Shown piece by piece: positions 43,307 through 51,313 of a stretch of DNA of 64,000 bases. The notes below the pieces were generated by a model that saw only the letters and a list, made by a program, of their open reading frames with translations, was not told the origin of the DNA and ran no database searches. The DNA lies in contig VBWB01000007.1 of assembly GCA_006218045.1 (NCBI GenBank), positions 1-64,000 on the forward strand, given 5' to 3'. The position numbers and the translations under genes were made by a program. The stretch's first letter is position 1. Each line of letters begins with the position of its first letter. The DNA comes from Stygiobacter sp. Its GTDB lineage: Bacteria > Pseudomonadota > Alphaproteobacteria > Rhodospirillales > Magnetospirillaceae.

Positions 43307-44650
43307 ATGTCCACTGCCGATACCCTGTCTTTGCTGGATGGGCTGGTGGCGCAGGCCCGCCGGGCCGGTGCCGATGCCGCCGACGCGGTGGCGGTGGACA
43401 ATGTGTCGCTGTCGGTGGGCGTGCGCCTGGGGCAGTTGGAACGGATGGAACGGTCGGAAGGCGCCGATATCGGTCTGCGCGTGCTGATCGGCAAGCGTCA
43501 GGCCATGGTGTCGTCGTCGGACCGTTCGCCCGATGCCTTGGGCGAACTGGTCGACCGCGCCGTCGCCATGGCCCGCGCCGTGCCGGAAGATCCCTTCGCC
43601 GGCCTGGCCGATCCGTCGGAACTGGCGCGCGAATTTTTGGATTTGCAGGCCTGCGACCCGACCGAGCCGTCGGCGGAAGCCCTGCTGGAGATGGTCAAGG
43701 CGGCCGAGGATTCCGCCCGCGCCGTGCCCGGGGTGACCAATTCGGAAGGGGCGGAGGCCGGCTGGGGCCGCTCGGCGGTGGCTTTTGTCGGCTCCAACGG
43801 CTTTGCCTTCGGCTATGCCGCCACCTCGGGCTCGTTGTCGGCGGCGGTGCTGGCCGGTGATGCCGCGCAGGGCATGGAGCGCGATTACGATTATACCCAG
43901 GCGGTGTTCATGGCCGATCTGCGCACCCCCGAGGATGTGGGCCATCAGGCCGGACGCCGCGCCGTCCGCCGGCTGGGCGCGCGCAAGGTCAAGACCTGTC
44001 AGGTGCCGGTGGTGCTCGATCCCCGGGTCAGCCGTGGTCTGGTCGGGTCATTGGCCGGGGCCATCAACGGTGCCGGGGTGGCGCGCGGCACCTCGTTTCT
44101 CAAGGACAAGATGGGGCAGCGCCTGTTCGCCCCCGGTACCCGCATCGTCGACGACCCGCACCGCCTGCGCGGCCTGCGTTCGCGCCCCTGCGACGGCGAG
44201 GGCGTGGCCACCCGCCGCCTGAACGTGGTGGAAGACGGGGTGCTGACCACTTGGCTGATGGATTGCCGCTCGGCCCGCCAACTGGGTCTGAAAAGCACCG
44301 GCCATGCCAGCCGCGGCACCGCCAGCCCACCCAGCCCGTCGGCCAGCAATTTCTATATGGAGGCGGGGGCGGTGACGGTGGCCGAGATGATCGGCGACAT
44401 TCATGACGGCTTTTACATCACCGAATTGTTCGGCCAGGGCGTCAACGGCGTCACCGGCGATTATTCACGCGGTGCCGCCGGCTTCTGGATCGAGGCCGGA
44501 GAGGTGGTCTACCCGGTGTCGGAAGTCACCGTGGCCGGAAATCTCAAGGACATGTTCCTGAACTTGACCCCGGCCAGCGACCTGGAATTCCGCTATGGCG
44601 TCGATTGCCCGACCGTGCGCATCGACGGCATGACCGTGGCGGGTCGCTGA
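43307..44650 (+). CDS. pmbA: TldD/PmbA-family metalloprotease subunit
   Basis: A 447-residue protein of the TldE/PmbA branch: RLGQLERMERSEGADIGLRV, GKRQAMVSSSD, AVFMADLRTPEDVGHQAGRR, VPVVLDPRVSRGLVGSLAGA and FIELFGQGVNG-like YITELFGQGVNGVTGDYSRG. With TldD it forms a protease that degrades unfolded peptides and matures peptide antibiotics; the zinc site is in TldD, and PmbA lacks it. ATG 43307 has GGAGGAAG. The open frame upstream is antisense to ctaA and is not coding. Confidence 0.92.
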   Translation: MSTADTLSLLDGLVAQARRAGADAADAVAVDNVSLSVGVRLGQLERMERSEGADIGLRVLIGKRQAMVSSSDRSPDALGELVDRAVAMARAVPEDPFAGLADPSELAREFLDLQACDPTEPSAEALLEMVKAAEDSARAVPGVTNSEGAEAGWGRSAVAFVGSNGFAFGYAATSGSLSAAVLAGDAAQGMERDYDYTQAVFMADLRTPEDVGHQAGRRAVRRLGARKVKTCQVPVVLDPRVSRGLVGSLAGAINGAGVARGTSFLKDKMGQRLFAPGTRIVDDPHRLRGLRSRPCDGEGVATRRLNVVEDGVLTTWLMDCRSARQLGLKSTGHASRGTASPPSPSASNFYMEAGAVTVAEMIGDIHDGFYITELFGQGVNGVTGDYSRGAAGFWIEAGEVVYPVSEVTVAGNLKDMFLNLTPASDLEFRYGVDCPTVRIDGMTVAGR

Positions 44651-44740
44651 GTCTCTTCCCAAGGTCTTAACCATTTGGTAAGACTCATGGTATCGGTTCC
44701 TCGCCAGAACGGCGAGGCCAGGGGATAAGGACGTCACGCC

Positions 44741-45100
44741 ATGTATGCCAAGTTCGCCATCGCCGCCGTCATCGCCGTGTCCGTCGGCGCTTGCGCCGTG
44801 CAGCCCTATGACAGCGGCATGTCCGGTCATTCCCCCGCCAACTTCAATTACAAATCCGACGGCGAGAATGCCCGTGCCCTGCTGGCGGCGGCGGAAAGCG
44901 GCAAGGCCCAGGCCTGGACGGTGTCGGAGAGTTCTTATGGCGCGGTATCGGCCAGCGGCCCGGCCTATCCCGACCGGGCCCGCCGCAACTGCCAGCCGCT
45001 GAAGCACGAACGCGACGGCACCGCCCGTCAGGTCACCGCCTGCAAGGGGGTGGATGGCGTCTGGGTGGTGGCGGAGTGGTCCCCCGACAAGGGCGAGTGA
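44741..45100 (+). CDS. Small lipoprotein, unknown function
   Basis: A 119-residue protein with a lipoprotein signal (FAIAAVIAVSVGACAVQ, lipobox VGAC). The C-terminal half has two cysteines (RRNCQPLKHERDG, QVTACKGVDGVWV) in a pattern like surface-antigen (17 kDa/RT0821) proteins: a short beta sandwich with GxWxV. It has its own leader and a strong terminator, so it is a single-gene unit. Confidence 0.75.
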   Translation: MYAKFAIAAVIAVSVGACAVQPYDSGMSGHSPANFNYKSDGENARALLAAAESGKAQAWTVSESSYGAVSASGPAYPDRARRNCQPLKHERDGTARQVTACKGVDGVWVVAEWSPDKGE

Positions 45101-45130
45101 ATTTCCCCTCCCCGTCGTGATGGATGTCCA

Positions 45131-45161
45131 AGCCCGGTCGGACCGACCGGGCTTTTCTTTT
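45131..45161 (+). terminator. Rho-independent terminator after the lipoprotein gene
   Basis: GCCCGGTCG-GACC-like palindrome AGCCCGGTCGGACCGACCGG with GCTTTTCTTTT following: a 9-bp stem and T-rich tail 30 bases after the stop. Confidence 0.9.
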
Positions 45162-45181
45162 GCCGCATATTAATGCTGGCC

Positions 45182-45305
45182 GCAGACTGCGTTCGATTAA
45201 ACGCAGTCTGCTCTAGATGCGGAAAACTCTGTTTGCCACCCTCTGATCCGTCACCCCCCCGCGACGACGGGCATGACCGAAGAAAAACTCTGTTTCCCGC
45301 ACTCT
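45182..45305. repeat. Hairpin and paired direct repeats
   Basis: GCAGACTGCGTT and its exact reverse complement (45182-45193, 45200-45211) form a 12-bp hairpin. Two direct copies of AAAACTCTGTTTgCCaCcCTCTG follow (starting near 45223 and 45284) with three differences. Together they fill the gap before a minus-strand membrane protein gene; no coding sequence is seen. Confidence 0.6.
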
Positions 45306-45306
45306 G

Positions 45307-46110
45307 TCAGCGCTTGCGCTTTTGCAGCCGTTCGGTGCGGCGCGGCTTGTCCGGCTGCCCCTCGGTGTCGCCGGCTTCCGGTGCCGGGCGGCCCAGGCGC
45401 GGGGCCTCGACGCGCAGCCGCAGCCAAACCTTGGCGAAATAGGCCGCCGAGACCGTCACCGCCGCGAAGGACAGGATGAACTGCACCAGACCGGCGGCGA
45501 TTTCGGTGCCCTGGCCCGCCGGCAATTGTCCGACCAGATCGGCCCAGGCCAAGGAAATGACCAGAAAGGGCAGGTTGGCCAGCACATAGCCGAAACCGAC
45601 GGATATGCCGCCGGCCAGGGTCATTTCCTGCAACGACGCCCCGCCTTTGCCTTCGCCGCGCCGGTAAAGGGCGATGTGCGGCAGGATCAGGAACATGATG
45701 CCGATCAGCAGCTGAAAGGCTTCCTGCACGGCGATGCCGATGACCTTGCCGTTTTCCATGTCGGCCAGGCTGGAGCCCAGCAGCAGGATCGGAAAGCTTT
45801 CAAAGCCCAGCAGCAACTGATAGGCCAAGGCCCACAGCAGATGGCGCGGACCGATGCGGATGGCCACCGGCCTGCCCGGTTCCTCGCCCAGGGCGACGAA
45901 GCGTTGCCAGGTGACGGCAAAGGCGCCAAAGGCCAGGCCGTTCAACCCGAAGGGGATCAATCCGCCGCCGGGCAAGCCCAGGCCGGCGGCGAAATGGGCG
46001 GCCAGCGCCAGCACGAACCAGGGCGCGATGGCGCGCAGCCAGGGACCCGGTTGTTCAAGCGGCAGAAAAAAGGATTGGGCCAGTTCGGTGGAATAACGGT
46101 TCAGGCTCAT
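45307..46110 (-). CDS. Multi-pass membrane protein of unknown function
   Basis: A 267-residue protein with about six membrane helices (APWFVLALAAHFAAGLGL, LNGLAFGAFAVTWQRFVALG, LWALAYQLLLGFESFPILLL, AFQLLIGIMFLILPHIAL, GYVLANLPFLVISLAW, AAGLVQFILSFAAVTVSAAYF) and a basic tail TERLQKRKR. FAVTWQRFVALGE resembles a motif in several uncharacterised alphaproteobacterial membrane proteins. No function can be assigned. It lies downstream of a diguanylate cyclase gene on the same strand, 41 bases apart. Confidence 0.75.
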   Translation of the reverse strand: MSLNRYSTELAQSFFLPLEQPGPWLRAIAPWFVLALAAHFAAGLGLPGGGLIPFGLNGLAFGAFAVTWQRFVALGEEPGRPVAIRIGPRHLLWALAYQLLLGFESFPILLLGSSLADMENGKVIGIAVQEAFQLLIGIMFLILPHIALYRRGEGKGGASLQEMTLAGGISVGFGYVLANLPFLVISLAWADLVGQLPAGQGTEIAAGLVQFILSFAAVTVSAAYFAKVWLRLRVEAPRLGRPAPEAGDTEGQPDKPRRTERLQKRKR

Positions 46111-46151
46111 GGGGATGGGGCACCCTTGACGACGGGAGCGACACCATACCC

Positions 46152-47867
46152 TTATCCCTCGGTCGATACCAGCGCCGGTCCCGCCCCCGCTTGGGCAAAG
46201 GCAACGCCGCCGCGCCCGTGATGCTTGGCCCGGTACATGGCGCCATCGGCGGCGGCCAGCAGGGTTTCCGGACAGGCGCCGTCGCGCGGGAACAAGGCGA
46301 TGCCGATGCTGACGCCGATGCCGATGGACTGGGCATCGATATGGAAGGGCTGGGCCAGCGAGGTGACCAGCTTGGCGGCGATGCGGGCGGCATCGTCGGC
46401 GGCGGCCAGTCCCTCCACCAGCACGACGAATTCATCGCCGCCCAGCCGCGCGACCACGTCATCGCCGCGCACAGCCGCCTCGATGCGCTTGGCCACCCGC
46501 TTCAACACCTGATCGCCGGCGGCATGGCCCAGATGGTCATTGACCGGCTTGAAGCCGTCCAGGTCCAGGTACAGCACCGCCGCCAGCGACGATGTAGCGG
46601 CGGCGATCCGCAGGGCATCGGCCAGCCGGGCCTCGAATTGGGTGCGGTTGCAAAGGCCGGTCAGCGAATCGTGTTCGGCCCGCCAGTGCACGCGTGCTTC
46701 GCGTCGTTTGCGGTCGGTGATGTCCATGAAGGTGGCCACATAGCCGTCGATGCGGCCATCGGGCTGACGCAATTGGGTGATGGACAGGGATTCCGGGTAG
46801 ATGGCACCGTTTTTGGCGCGGTTCCAGATTTCGCCGTGCCATTCGCCGCTTTGCTCCAGTTCCCGCCACAAGGCCTGATAAAAGCCGGCATCGTGGCGGC
46901 CCGACGACAGGATGACGGGGGTTTTTCCCACAACCTCGTCCAGCGCGTAGCCGGTGATGCGGGTAAAGGACGGGTTGACCATGATGATGCGGTTGGCTTC
47001 GTCGGTCAGCATCACCGCTTCCGAGATATGGTCGAACACCGTCTTGGCCCGAACCAGCACCCGGTCATGGGCGCGTCGGGCTTCCTCGCGCTGGATCAGG
47101 TATTGCCGGAACACCGCCATGGCTCGGGTCAGGTCGCCGATTTCGTCGAATCGGCTGGTTTCCGGCACTTCGACGTCATGGCCCTGGGCCAACAGGCGCA
47201 TGGAGCGGGTGATCTTGCCCAGGGGCTTGGTGATGGAATGTCCCAGCACCCAGGCCAGGATCATGCAGACCAGCAAGGCCAACCCGGCGGTGATGCCCCA
47301 ACCGATGGCCCCCTGGCGCCAAGCCTGGTGCAGATCGTCCAGATAGAGGCCCGATCCCACCACCCAGCCCCAGGGGGCGAAGCGCTCCACATAGGATATC
47401 TTGGCGCCCATTTGGCCGGTTTTCGGGTCGGTCCAGGAATAGCGGACGAAGGCGCCGCCGCCGGCGCGGGTCCGGTCGACGAATTCGCGGAACAGATAGC
47501 GGCCCTCGGCATCGGTGACGTCGGAAACGTCGCGCCCCATCCAGCTTCCCATGGGGTGCCAGATGACCCGAGGCTGCAGATCGTTGATCCACAGATAATC
47601 GCCCTGGCGCGCCGACATGGCGGCGATGGCGTTGATGGCGCGGTCCATGGCCTCGCCCTGCGTCAGAACACCGGCGCGAACCATGCCGTCCAGGCGATCC
47701 ATATAGCCCAGGGCGCCTTGGACCAGCATGCGGCTTTGACTTTGCCGCTCGATCAACAGGCGATCATGCAGCGCGTTCAAGCCGCCGACACCGATTACCC
47801 CGGCCAAGGCCAGCATGATCAAGGCAAGGGAGTAAAGGCGCAGCCGGATGGACACCCGCTCGAACAT
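46152..47867 (-). CDS. Diguanylate cyclase with Cache, HAMP and PAS domains
   Basis: A 571-residue signalling protein. Order: membrane helix (LYSLALIMLALAGVIGVGGL), periplasmic single-Cache domain (about 35-190, GDYLWINDLQPRVIWHPMG), second helix (ITAGLALLVCMILAWVLGHS), HAMP, PAS (MLTDEANRIIMVNPSFTRIT), GGDEF. The active-site loop is RLGGDEFVV and the inhibitory site RGDD lies five residues before it, so it should make c-di-GMP with product feedback. No EAL domain. The Cache domain suggests sensing of a small organic molecule. A receiver-domain protein gene is next upstream. Confidence 0.93.
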   Translation of the reverse strand: MFERVSIRLRLYSLALIMLALAGVIGVGGLNALHDRLLIERQSQSRMLVQGALGYMDRLDGMVRAGVLTQGEAMDRAINAIAAMSARQGDYLWINDLQPRVIWHPMGSWMGRDVSDVTDAEGRYLFREFVDRTRAGGGAFVRYSWTDPKTGQMGAKISYVERFAPWGWVVGSGLYLDDLHQAWRQGAIGWGITAGLALLVCMILAWVLGHSITKPLGKITRSMRLLAQGHDVEVPETSRFDEIGDLTRAMAVFRQYLIQREEARRAHDRVLVRAKTVFDHISEAVMLTDEANRIIMVNPSFTRITGYALDEVVGKTPVILSSGRHDAGFYQALWRELEQSGEWHGEIWNRAKNGAIYPESLSITQLRQPDGRIDGYVATFMDITDRKRREARVHWRAEHDSLTGLCNRTQFEARLADALRIAAATSSLAAVLYLDLDGFKPVNDHLGHAAGDQVLKRVAKRIEAAVRGDDVVARLGGDEFVVLVEGLAAADDAARIAAKLVTSLAQPFHIDAQSIGIGVSIGIALFPRDGACPETLLAAADGAMYRAKHHGRGGVAFAQAGAGPALVSTEG

Positions 47868-47935
47868 CGCTCACCTCCCCTGTGAGCTCTATACCGGAAG
47901 TTATATTGCCCAGATTGCCCGTAAAGGGAAAGTGG

Positions 47936-48658
47936 TTACTTGGCGGCCTCGAAATAGCCCTGAACCAGCATGATCTGCTTGATCAGGTCGTCGGCGGAGA
48001 TGGGCTTGGTCAATACCTTGGAGGCGCCCATCTGCCGGGTGACTTCATGCGCCTGCTCGTTCTTGTCGCCGGTCAGGATCAGCACCGGCTTGCGGTTGTT
48101 CAGATTGCCCTTGTCGGCCCGCAATTCCTTGAGGAAGCGGCTGCCATCCATCTTTTCCATGTGCAGGTCGCACAAGATGACATCGGGGTCGACCTCGCCG
48201 GAGCGCAGCATCTCCAACGCCTGGGCGCCGTCGGTGGCTTCGGTGATCTGGGCGGGGTTGGCCTTGGACAGCAGCTTCTTGATGATGTTGCGCATGACCT
48301 CCTGGTCATCGATGATCATCACATGCATGCCGGGTGAACCGATCTGCATGGAAAGCGCTGCGCCGTCCTTGAACTTTTCCACCTGCTTGGACACGTCCTT
48401 GGGCAGCGGCACCTTGTGGTCGCGGCAATGATCGGTCAACGCCTGGCCGACATCTTCGCGCGAGAAGGCGAAGCGGGTCTCGACCCCGCCGCGTGTAGCG
48501 GCAAAGGTCACGGTCAGGGCCACATCCTGGGCCGGGTCAAAGCTGATGGCCATGGGCGGTACATCGGGCATGGCCTTGCCGTTGCGTTCGCCGAAACGAC
48601 GCATGGAATCGAGAAAATCGGCACGCGGGAAGACAATGACGCGGCGTTCCAGAATCAT
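47936..48658 (-). CDS. Receiver-domain protein with a novel N-terminal domain
   Basis: A 240-residue protein. The C-terminal 130 residues are a response-regulator receiver: HVMIIDDQEVMRNIIKKLLS, phospho-Asp in DVILCDLHMEKMDG, PVLILTGDKN and KVLTKPISADDLI. The first 105 residues (RRVIVFPRADFLDSMRRFG, AQDVALTVTFAATRGGVETR, FSREDVGQALTDHC) match no family I know. No output domain follows the receiver. ATG 48658 has GGGGA 8 bases upstream. It lies 69 bases before the diguanylate cyclase gene, possibly one transcript, so a link to c-di-GMP signalling is plausible. Confidence 0.85.
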   Translation of the reverse strand: MILERRVIVFPRADFLDSMRRFGERNGKAMPDVPPMAISFDPAQDVALTVTFAATRGGVETRFAFSREDVGQALTDHCRDHKVPLPKDVSKQVEKFKDGAALSMQIGSPGMHVMIIDDQEVMRNIIKKLLSKANPAQITEATDGAQALEMLRSGEVDPDVILCDLHMEKMDGSRFLKELRADKGNLNNRKPVLILTGDKNEQAHEVTRQMGASKVLTKPISADDLIKQIMLVQGYFEAAK

Positions 48659-48704
48659 GCAAGAATCCCCAGACACCCAAATATCAAGGCGGATGATCGG
48701 GGTG

Positions 48705-48763
48705 ATAACGCGTCCGACGGCAAAACGCCAGACGCGTTATGTGACGTCCGACTTCAGTCGGAC
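48705..48763 (-). terminator. Hairpins at the 3' end of the ArsR-type gene
   Basis: GTCCGAC-TTCA-GTCGGAC (48746-48763) overlaps the stop, and ATAACGCGTC / GACGCGTTAT (48705-48714, 48731-48740) follows. GGCGTTTTGCCG, with a short T run, lies in the loop. Tandem 3'-end hairpins without a strong T tract; termination is probable but not clear. Confidence 0.4.
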
Positions 48764-49284
48764 TTGGCGGTCAAGCAGCCGAAGCCACGCAATACGGTCA
48801 AGACCTCGGGAGAGTGCAGCGAATAGTAAATTCTGGTGGCGTCGCGCCGGGTGCGGACCAAGCCGCCGATCCGCAGCTTGGCCAGATGCTGGGACAGCGC
48901 CGACGGACGCAGCCCCACCGCCCGGCGCAATTCGCCGACGGAGCGTTCGCCCTGGGCCAGTTCCACCAGCACCAACAGCCGGTGATGATTGCCCATGGCC
49001 TGCAAGGCGGCGGCGATCCGCCGCAAATTGGCGGGGCTGGCCCCGGAACCCGACATCATCTTCGGCAGCACTCCGGCCTGGCTCAGCTCGGCCAAGGCGC
49101 TGCCGACCTCGCCCTCGCTCAAATACAATCCCTGATCCAGCGCGCGCTCACGCAATTCGCCGGGATTGAGGGTGATCAGCGGACCGGAAAACACCAGCCC
49201 CGCCACCAGCAATCTTTCCCGCGTCGGCATCAGTCCGGCCTGACGCAGGGCGGCAACGGCTGTATCCATTCCTTGGGTCGTCAT
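48754..49284 (-). CDS. Regulator combining Fur-like and ArsR winged helices
   Basis: A 176-residue protein. The N-terminal 80 residues look like a Fur-type DNA-binding domain (GLMPTRERLLVAGLVFSGP, LYLSEGEVGSALAELSQAG), without the metal-binding His/Cys of Fur. From about 90 an ArsR domain follows (LQAMGNHHRLLVLVELAQGE, SVGELRRAVGLRPSALSQHL, TRIYYSLHSPEVLTVLRGFG). The ArsR part has no metal-site CxC but ends in a lone Cys. ATG 49284 has GGAGG 6-7 bases upstream. What it senses is unknown. Confidence 0.85.
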   Translation of the reverse strand: MTTQGMDTAVAALRQAGLMPTRERLLVAGLVFSGPLITLNPGELRERALDQGLYLSEGEVGSALAELSQAGVLPKMMSGSGASPANLRRIAAALQAMGNHHRLLVLVELAQGERSVGELRRAVGLRPSALSQHLAKLRIGGLVRTRRDATRIYYSLHSPEVLTVLRGFGCLTAKSD

Positions 49285-49373
49285 GAGATCCTCCACCTGC
49301 TTTCTGGTGCAGATGATAGTCATTCGCATTTGCAGATGGCAAGAGATTTTTATCGCCCTTTGGTGAAGTTCCA

Positions 49374-49412
49374 AAACAACGAAGCCGAAGAGGGCATCCC
49401 TCTTCGGCTTCG
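49374..49412 (-). terminator. 15-bp perfect hairpin terminator after the DUF1476 gene
   Basis: CGAAGCCGAAGAGGG and its exact reverse complement (49380-49394, 49398-49412, loop CAT) lie 22 bases past the stop and are followed on the minus strand by TTGTTTTGG. Confidence 0.8.
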
Positions 49413-49434
49413 GGCGGCGAAAATGTGCGGATGA

Positions 49435-49734
49435 TCAGTGCTTATCTTTATCCTGCGGGTGCAATTGCCGCCGGGCTTCCTGCAGCAGATGGGACAGCTT
49501 TTCCCGGATTTCATGGATATCGACCTTGCCGCGCAAATCCTTGCCCAGGCGCTGGATCAACATTTCGTCGCCGTCGCCGTCATGATCCTGGGCGTGGGCA
49601 TGGGCCAGATCGTGGGCGTAATCGCGGGCGGCATGGCCCAGCAGGCCCAGCAATTCCGCTGCCCACAATCCGGCCATGCGGTTGCGCCGGTCGCGGGCCG
49701 AGGGGGTGGTGTCGGGTTTGGACTGGAACAACAT
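49435..49734 (-). CDS. DUF1476 (ATPase zeta subunit-like) protein, divergent paralogue
   Basis: A 99-residue helical protein matching the DUF1476 family core: ARDRRNRMAGLWAAELLGLLG, then YAHDLAHAHAQDHDGDGDEM and IHEIREKLSHLLQEARRQL. In Paracoccus the family member is the zeta subunit that inhibits F1-ATPase hydrolysis through its N-terminus. Here the N-terminal inhibitory segment is shortened (MLFQSKPDTTPS) and the middle has a His-rich HAHAQDHDGD stretch, so this is probably a paralogue with a different role. ATG 49734 has GGGGGAGA. It lies 17 bases after the HxlR gene. Confidence 0.72.
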   Translation of the reverse strand: MLFQSKPDTTPSARDRRNRMAGLWAAELLGLLGHAARDYAHDLAHAHAQDHDGDGDEMLIQRLGKDLRGKVDIHEIREKLSHLLQEARRQLHPQDKDKH

Positions 49735-49751
49735 GATGTTCTCCCCCTTGG

Positions 49752-50117
49752 TCAAGCGGCGGACGAGCGCAGATGGTCGGCACCGCCGCCGTGGGCGTCG
49801 CCCCAGGCCTTCAGGGCCGTCACCACCGGGCGTAAGGTCTCGCCCAGATCGGTCAGGCAATACTCAACCCGTGGCGGCACTTCGGCATAGACCGTGCGCA
49901 GCACCAACCCGGCCTCTTCCAACTCACGCAATTGTTTGGTCAGCATGCGCTGGGTGACGTTGGGCAACTTGCGGCGCAATTCGCTGAAGCGATGCACGCC
50001 TTCCAGCAAATGATAGAGCACCACGCCCTTCCACTTGCCGCCGATCTTCTCCAAAGTCGCCTCGACCGGGCAACCGGGCGAACAATCATAAGCCTTGTGC
50101 GCCATGGGAAACCTCAT
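49752..50117 (-). CDS. HxlR-family transcriptional regulator
   Basis: A 121-residue winged-helix protein with the HxlR pattern: [60 protein letters not shown] and [22 protein letters not shown] cysteine pair near the N-terminus (CSPGCPVE) is the usual place for redox-sensing cysteines of the QorR/YodB type. It is divergent from a quinone-reductase-like gene across 100 bp, the typical target arrangement. ATG 50105 is an equally good start. Confidence 0.92.
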   Translation of the reverse strand: MRFPMAHKAYDCSPGCPVEATLEKIGGKWKGVVLYHLLEGVHRFSELRRKLPNVTQRMLTKQLRELEEAGLVLRTVYAEVPPRVEYCLTDLGETLRPVVTALKAWGDAHGGGADHLRSSAA

Positions 50118-50217
50118 TGGTACCTTTTCTGATACTATACACCAAAAATGTGCATTCTTGCGAGTTTGATCGGTAAGGCCCCATATATCCGCCAGACCTG
50201 TCAGCGGAGCCAATCCC

Positions 50218-51219
50218 ATGCGTGCCATCGCCTATCGTCACAGCCTGCCCATCCTCGATCCCGCCGCCTTGCAGGATGTGGACCTGCCCGATCCGGTCGC
50301 CCAGGGCCGCGACCTGCTGGTGCGGATCGAAGCCATCGCCGTCAATCCGGTGGACACCAAGGTACGGCGCAACGTCGATCCCGGCGGTGCCGTCAAGGTG
50401 TTGGGCTATGACGCCGCAGGCATCGTTGCCGCCACCGGCCCCGACGTCACCTTGTTCAAGACCGGCGACCGGGTGTTCTATGCCGGAGCCATCGACCGCC
50501 CCGGTTCCAACAGCCAATTGCATCTGGTCGACGAACGCATCGCCGGCCCCATGCCGGCCAGCCTGGATTTCGCCGCCGCCGCCGCCATGCCGCTGACCTT
50601 CATCACCGCCTGGGAATTGCTGTTCGACCGCCTGGGCGTTTCCACCGGCGACACGCGTACCCTGTTGATCATCGGTGGCGCCGGCGGGGTGGGATCGGCG
50701 GCCATTCAACTGGCCCGGCGCCTGACCGGCCTGACCGTGGTCGCCACCGCCTCGCGCCCGGAAAGCCGCCAATGGTGTGTGGATCTGGGCGCTCATCATG
50801 TCATCGACCATTCCGGCGATCTGGTCGGGCCGTGGCAAGGGCTGGGGCTGGGGGGGGCTGACCTGATCCTGGCCCTGACCAACACCGACCAGCATCAGGC
50901 GGCCCTGGCCGAGATCATCGCGCCGCAAGGGGCGCTGGGGCTGATCGACGACCCCAAACACTTCGACATCGGCCTGTTCAAGCGCAAGGCGGTGTCGATT
51001 CATTGGGAATTCATGTTCACCCGCTCGCTGTTCCAGACCGGCGACATGATGGCGCAGCACGATCTGCTGAAGCGGGTGGCCGATCTGGTCGACCGGGGGG
51101 TGCTGCGTAGTACCCAGGCGCAAATCCTTGGCACCATCGATGCTGCCACCTTGCGTCGGGCCCATGCCCTGATCGAGGACGGCCATACCATGGGCAAACT
51201 GGTGCTGGCCGGATTCTGA
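50218..51219 (+). CDS. Zinc-type alcohol dehydrogenase family / quinone oxidoreductase-like protein
   Basis: A 333-residue medium-chain reductase of the QOR-like branch: [53 protein letters not shown] and the NADPH motif [20 protein letters not shown]. The catalytic zinc cysteine pattern is absent, so it is probably a zinc-free NADPH-dependent quinone or enone reductase. Position opposite an HxlR regulator suggests induction by quinones or electrophiles. Confidence 0.9.
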   Translation: MRAIAYRHSLPILDPAALQDVDLPDPVAQGRDLLVRIEAIAVNPVDTKVRRNVDPGGAVKVLGYDAAGIVAATGPDVTLFKTGDRVFYAGAIDRPGSNSQLHLVDERIAGPMPASLDFAAAAAMPLTFITAWELLFDRLGVSTGDTRTLLIIGGAGGVGSAAIQLARRLTGLTVVATASRPESRQWCVDLGAHHVIDHSGDLVGPWQGLGLGGADLILALTNTDQHQAALAEIIAPQGALGLIDDPKHFDIGLFKRKAVSIHWEFMFTRSLFQTGDMMAQHDLLKRVADLVDRGVLRSTQAQILGTIDAATLRRAHALIEDGHTMGKLVLAGF

Positions 51220-51226
51220 GCGGACA

Positions 51227-51254
51227 AAGGGCGGGGCGGCGCGCTCCGCCCTTC
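51227..51254. terminator. Possible hairpin between qor-like gene and lepA
   Basis: AAGGGCGG and CCGCCCTT enclose an 11-base GC-rich loop 8 bases after the stop. No T tract follows, so termination is uncertain. Confidence 0.35.
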
Positions 51255-51313
51255 CCAAAAGTCACGCAAGGCCCTATGTTCCGTCGATTCATCCGGCCTT
51301 GCATAAGAAGTCC

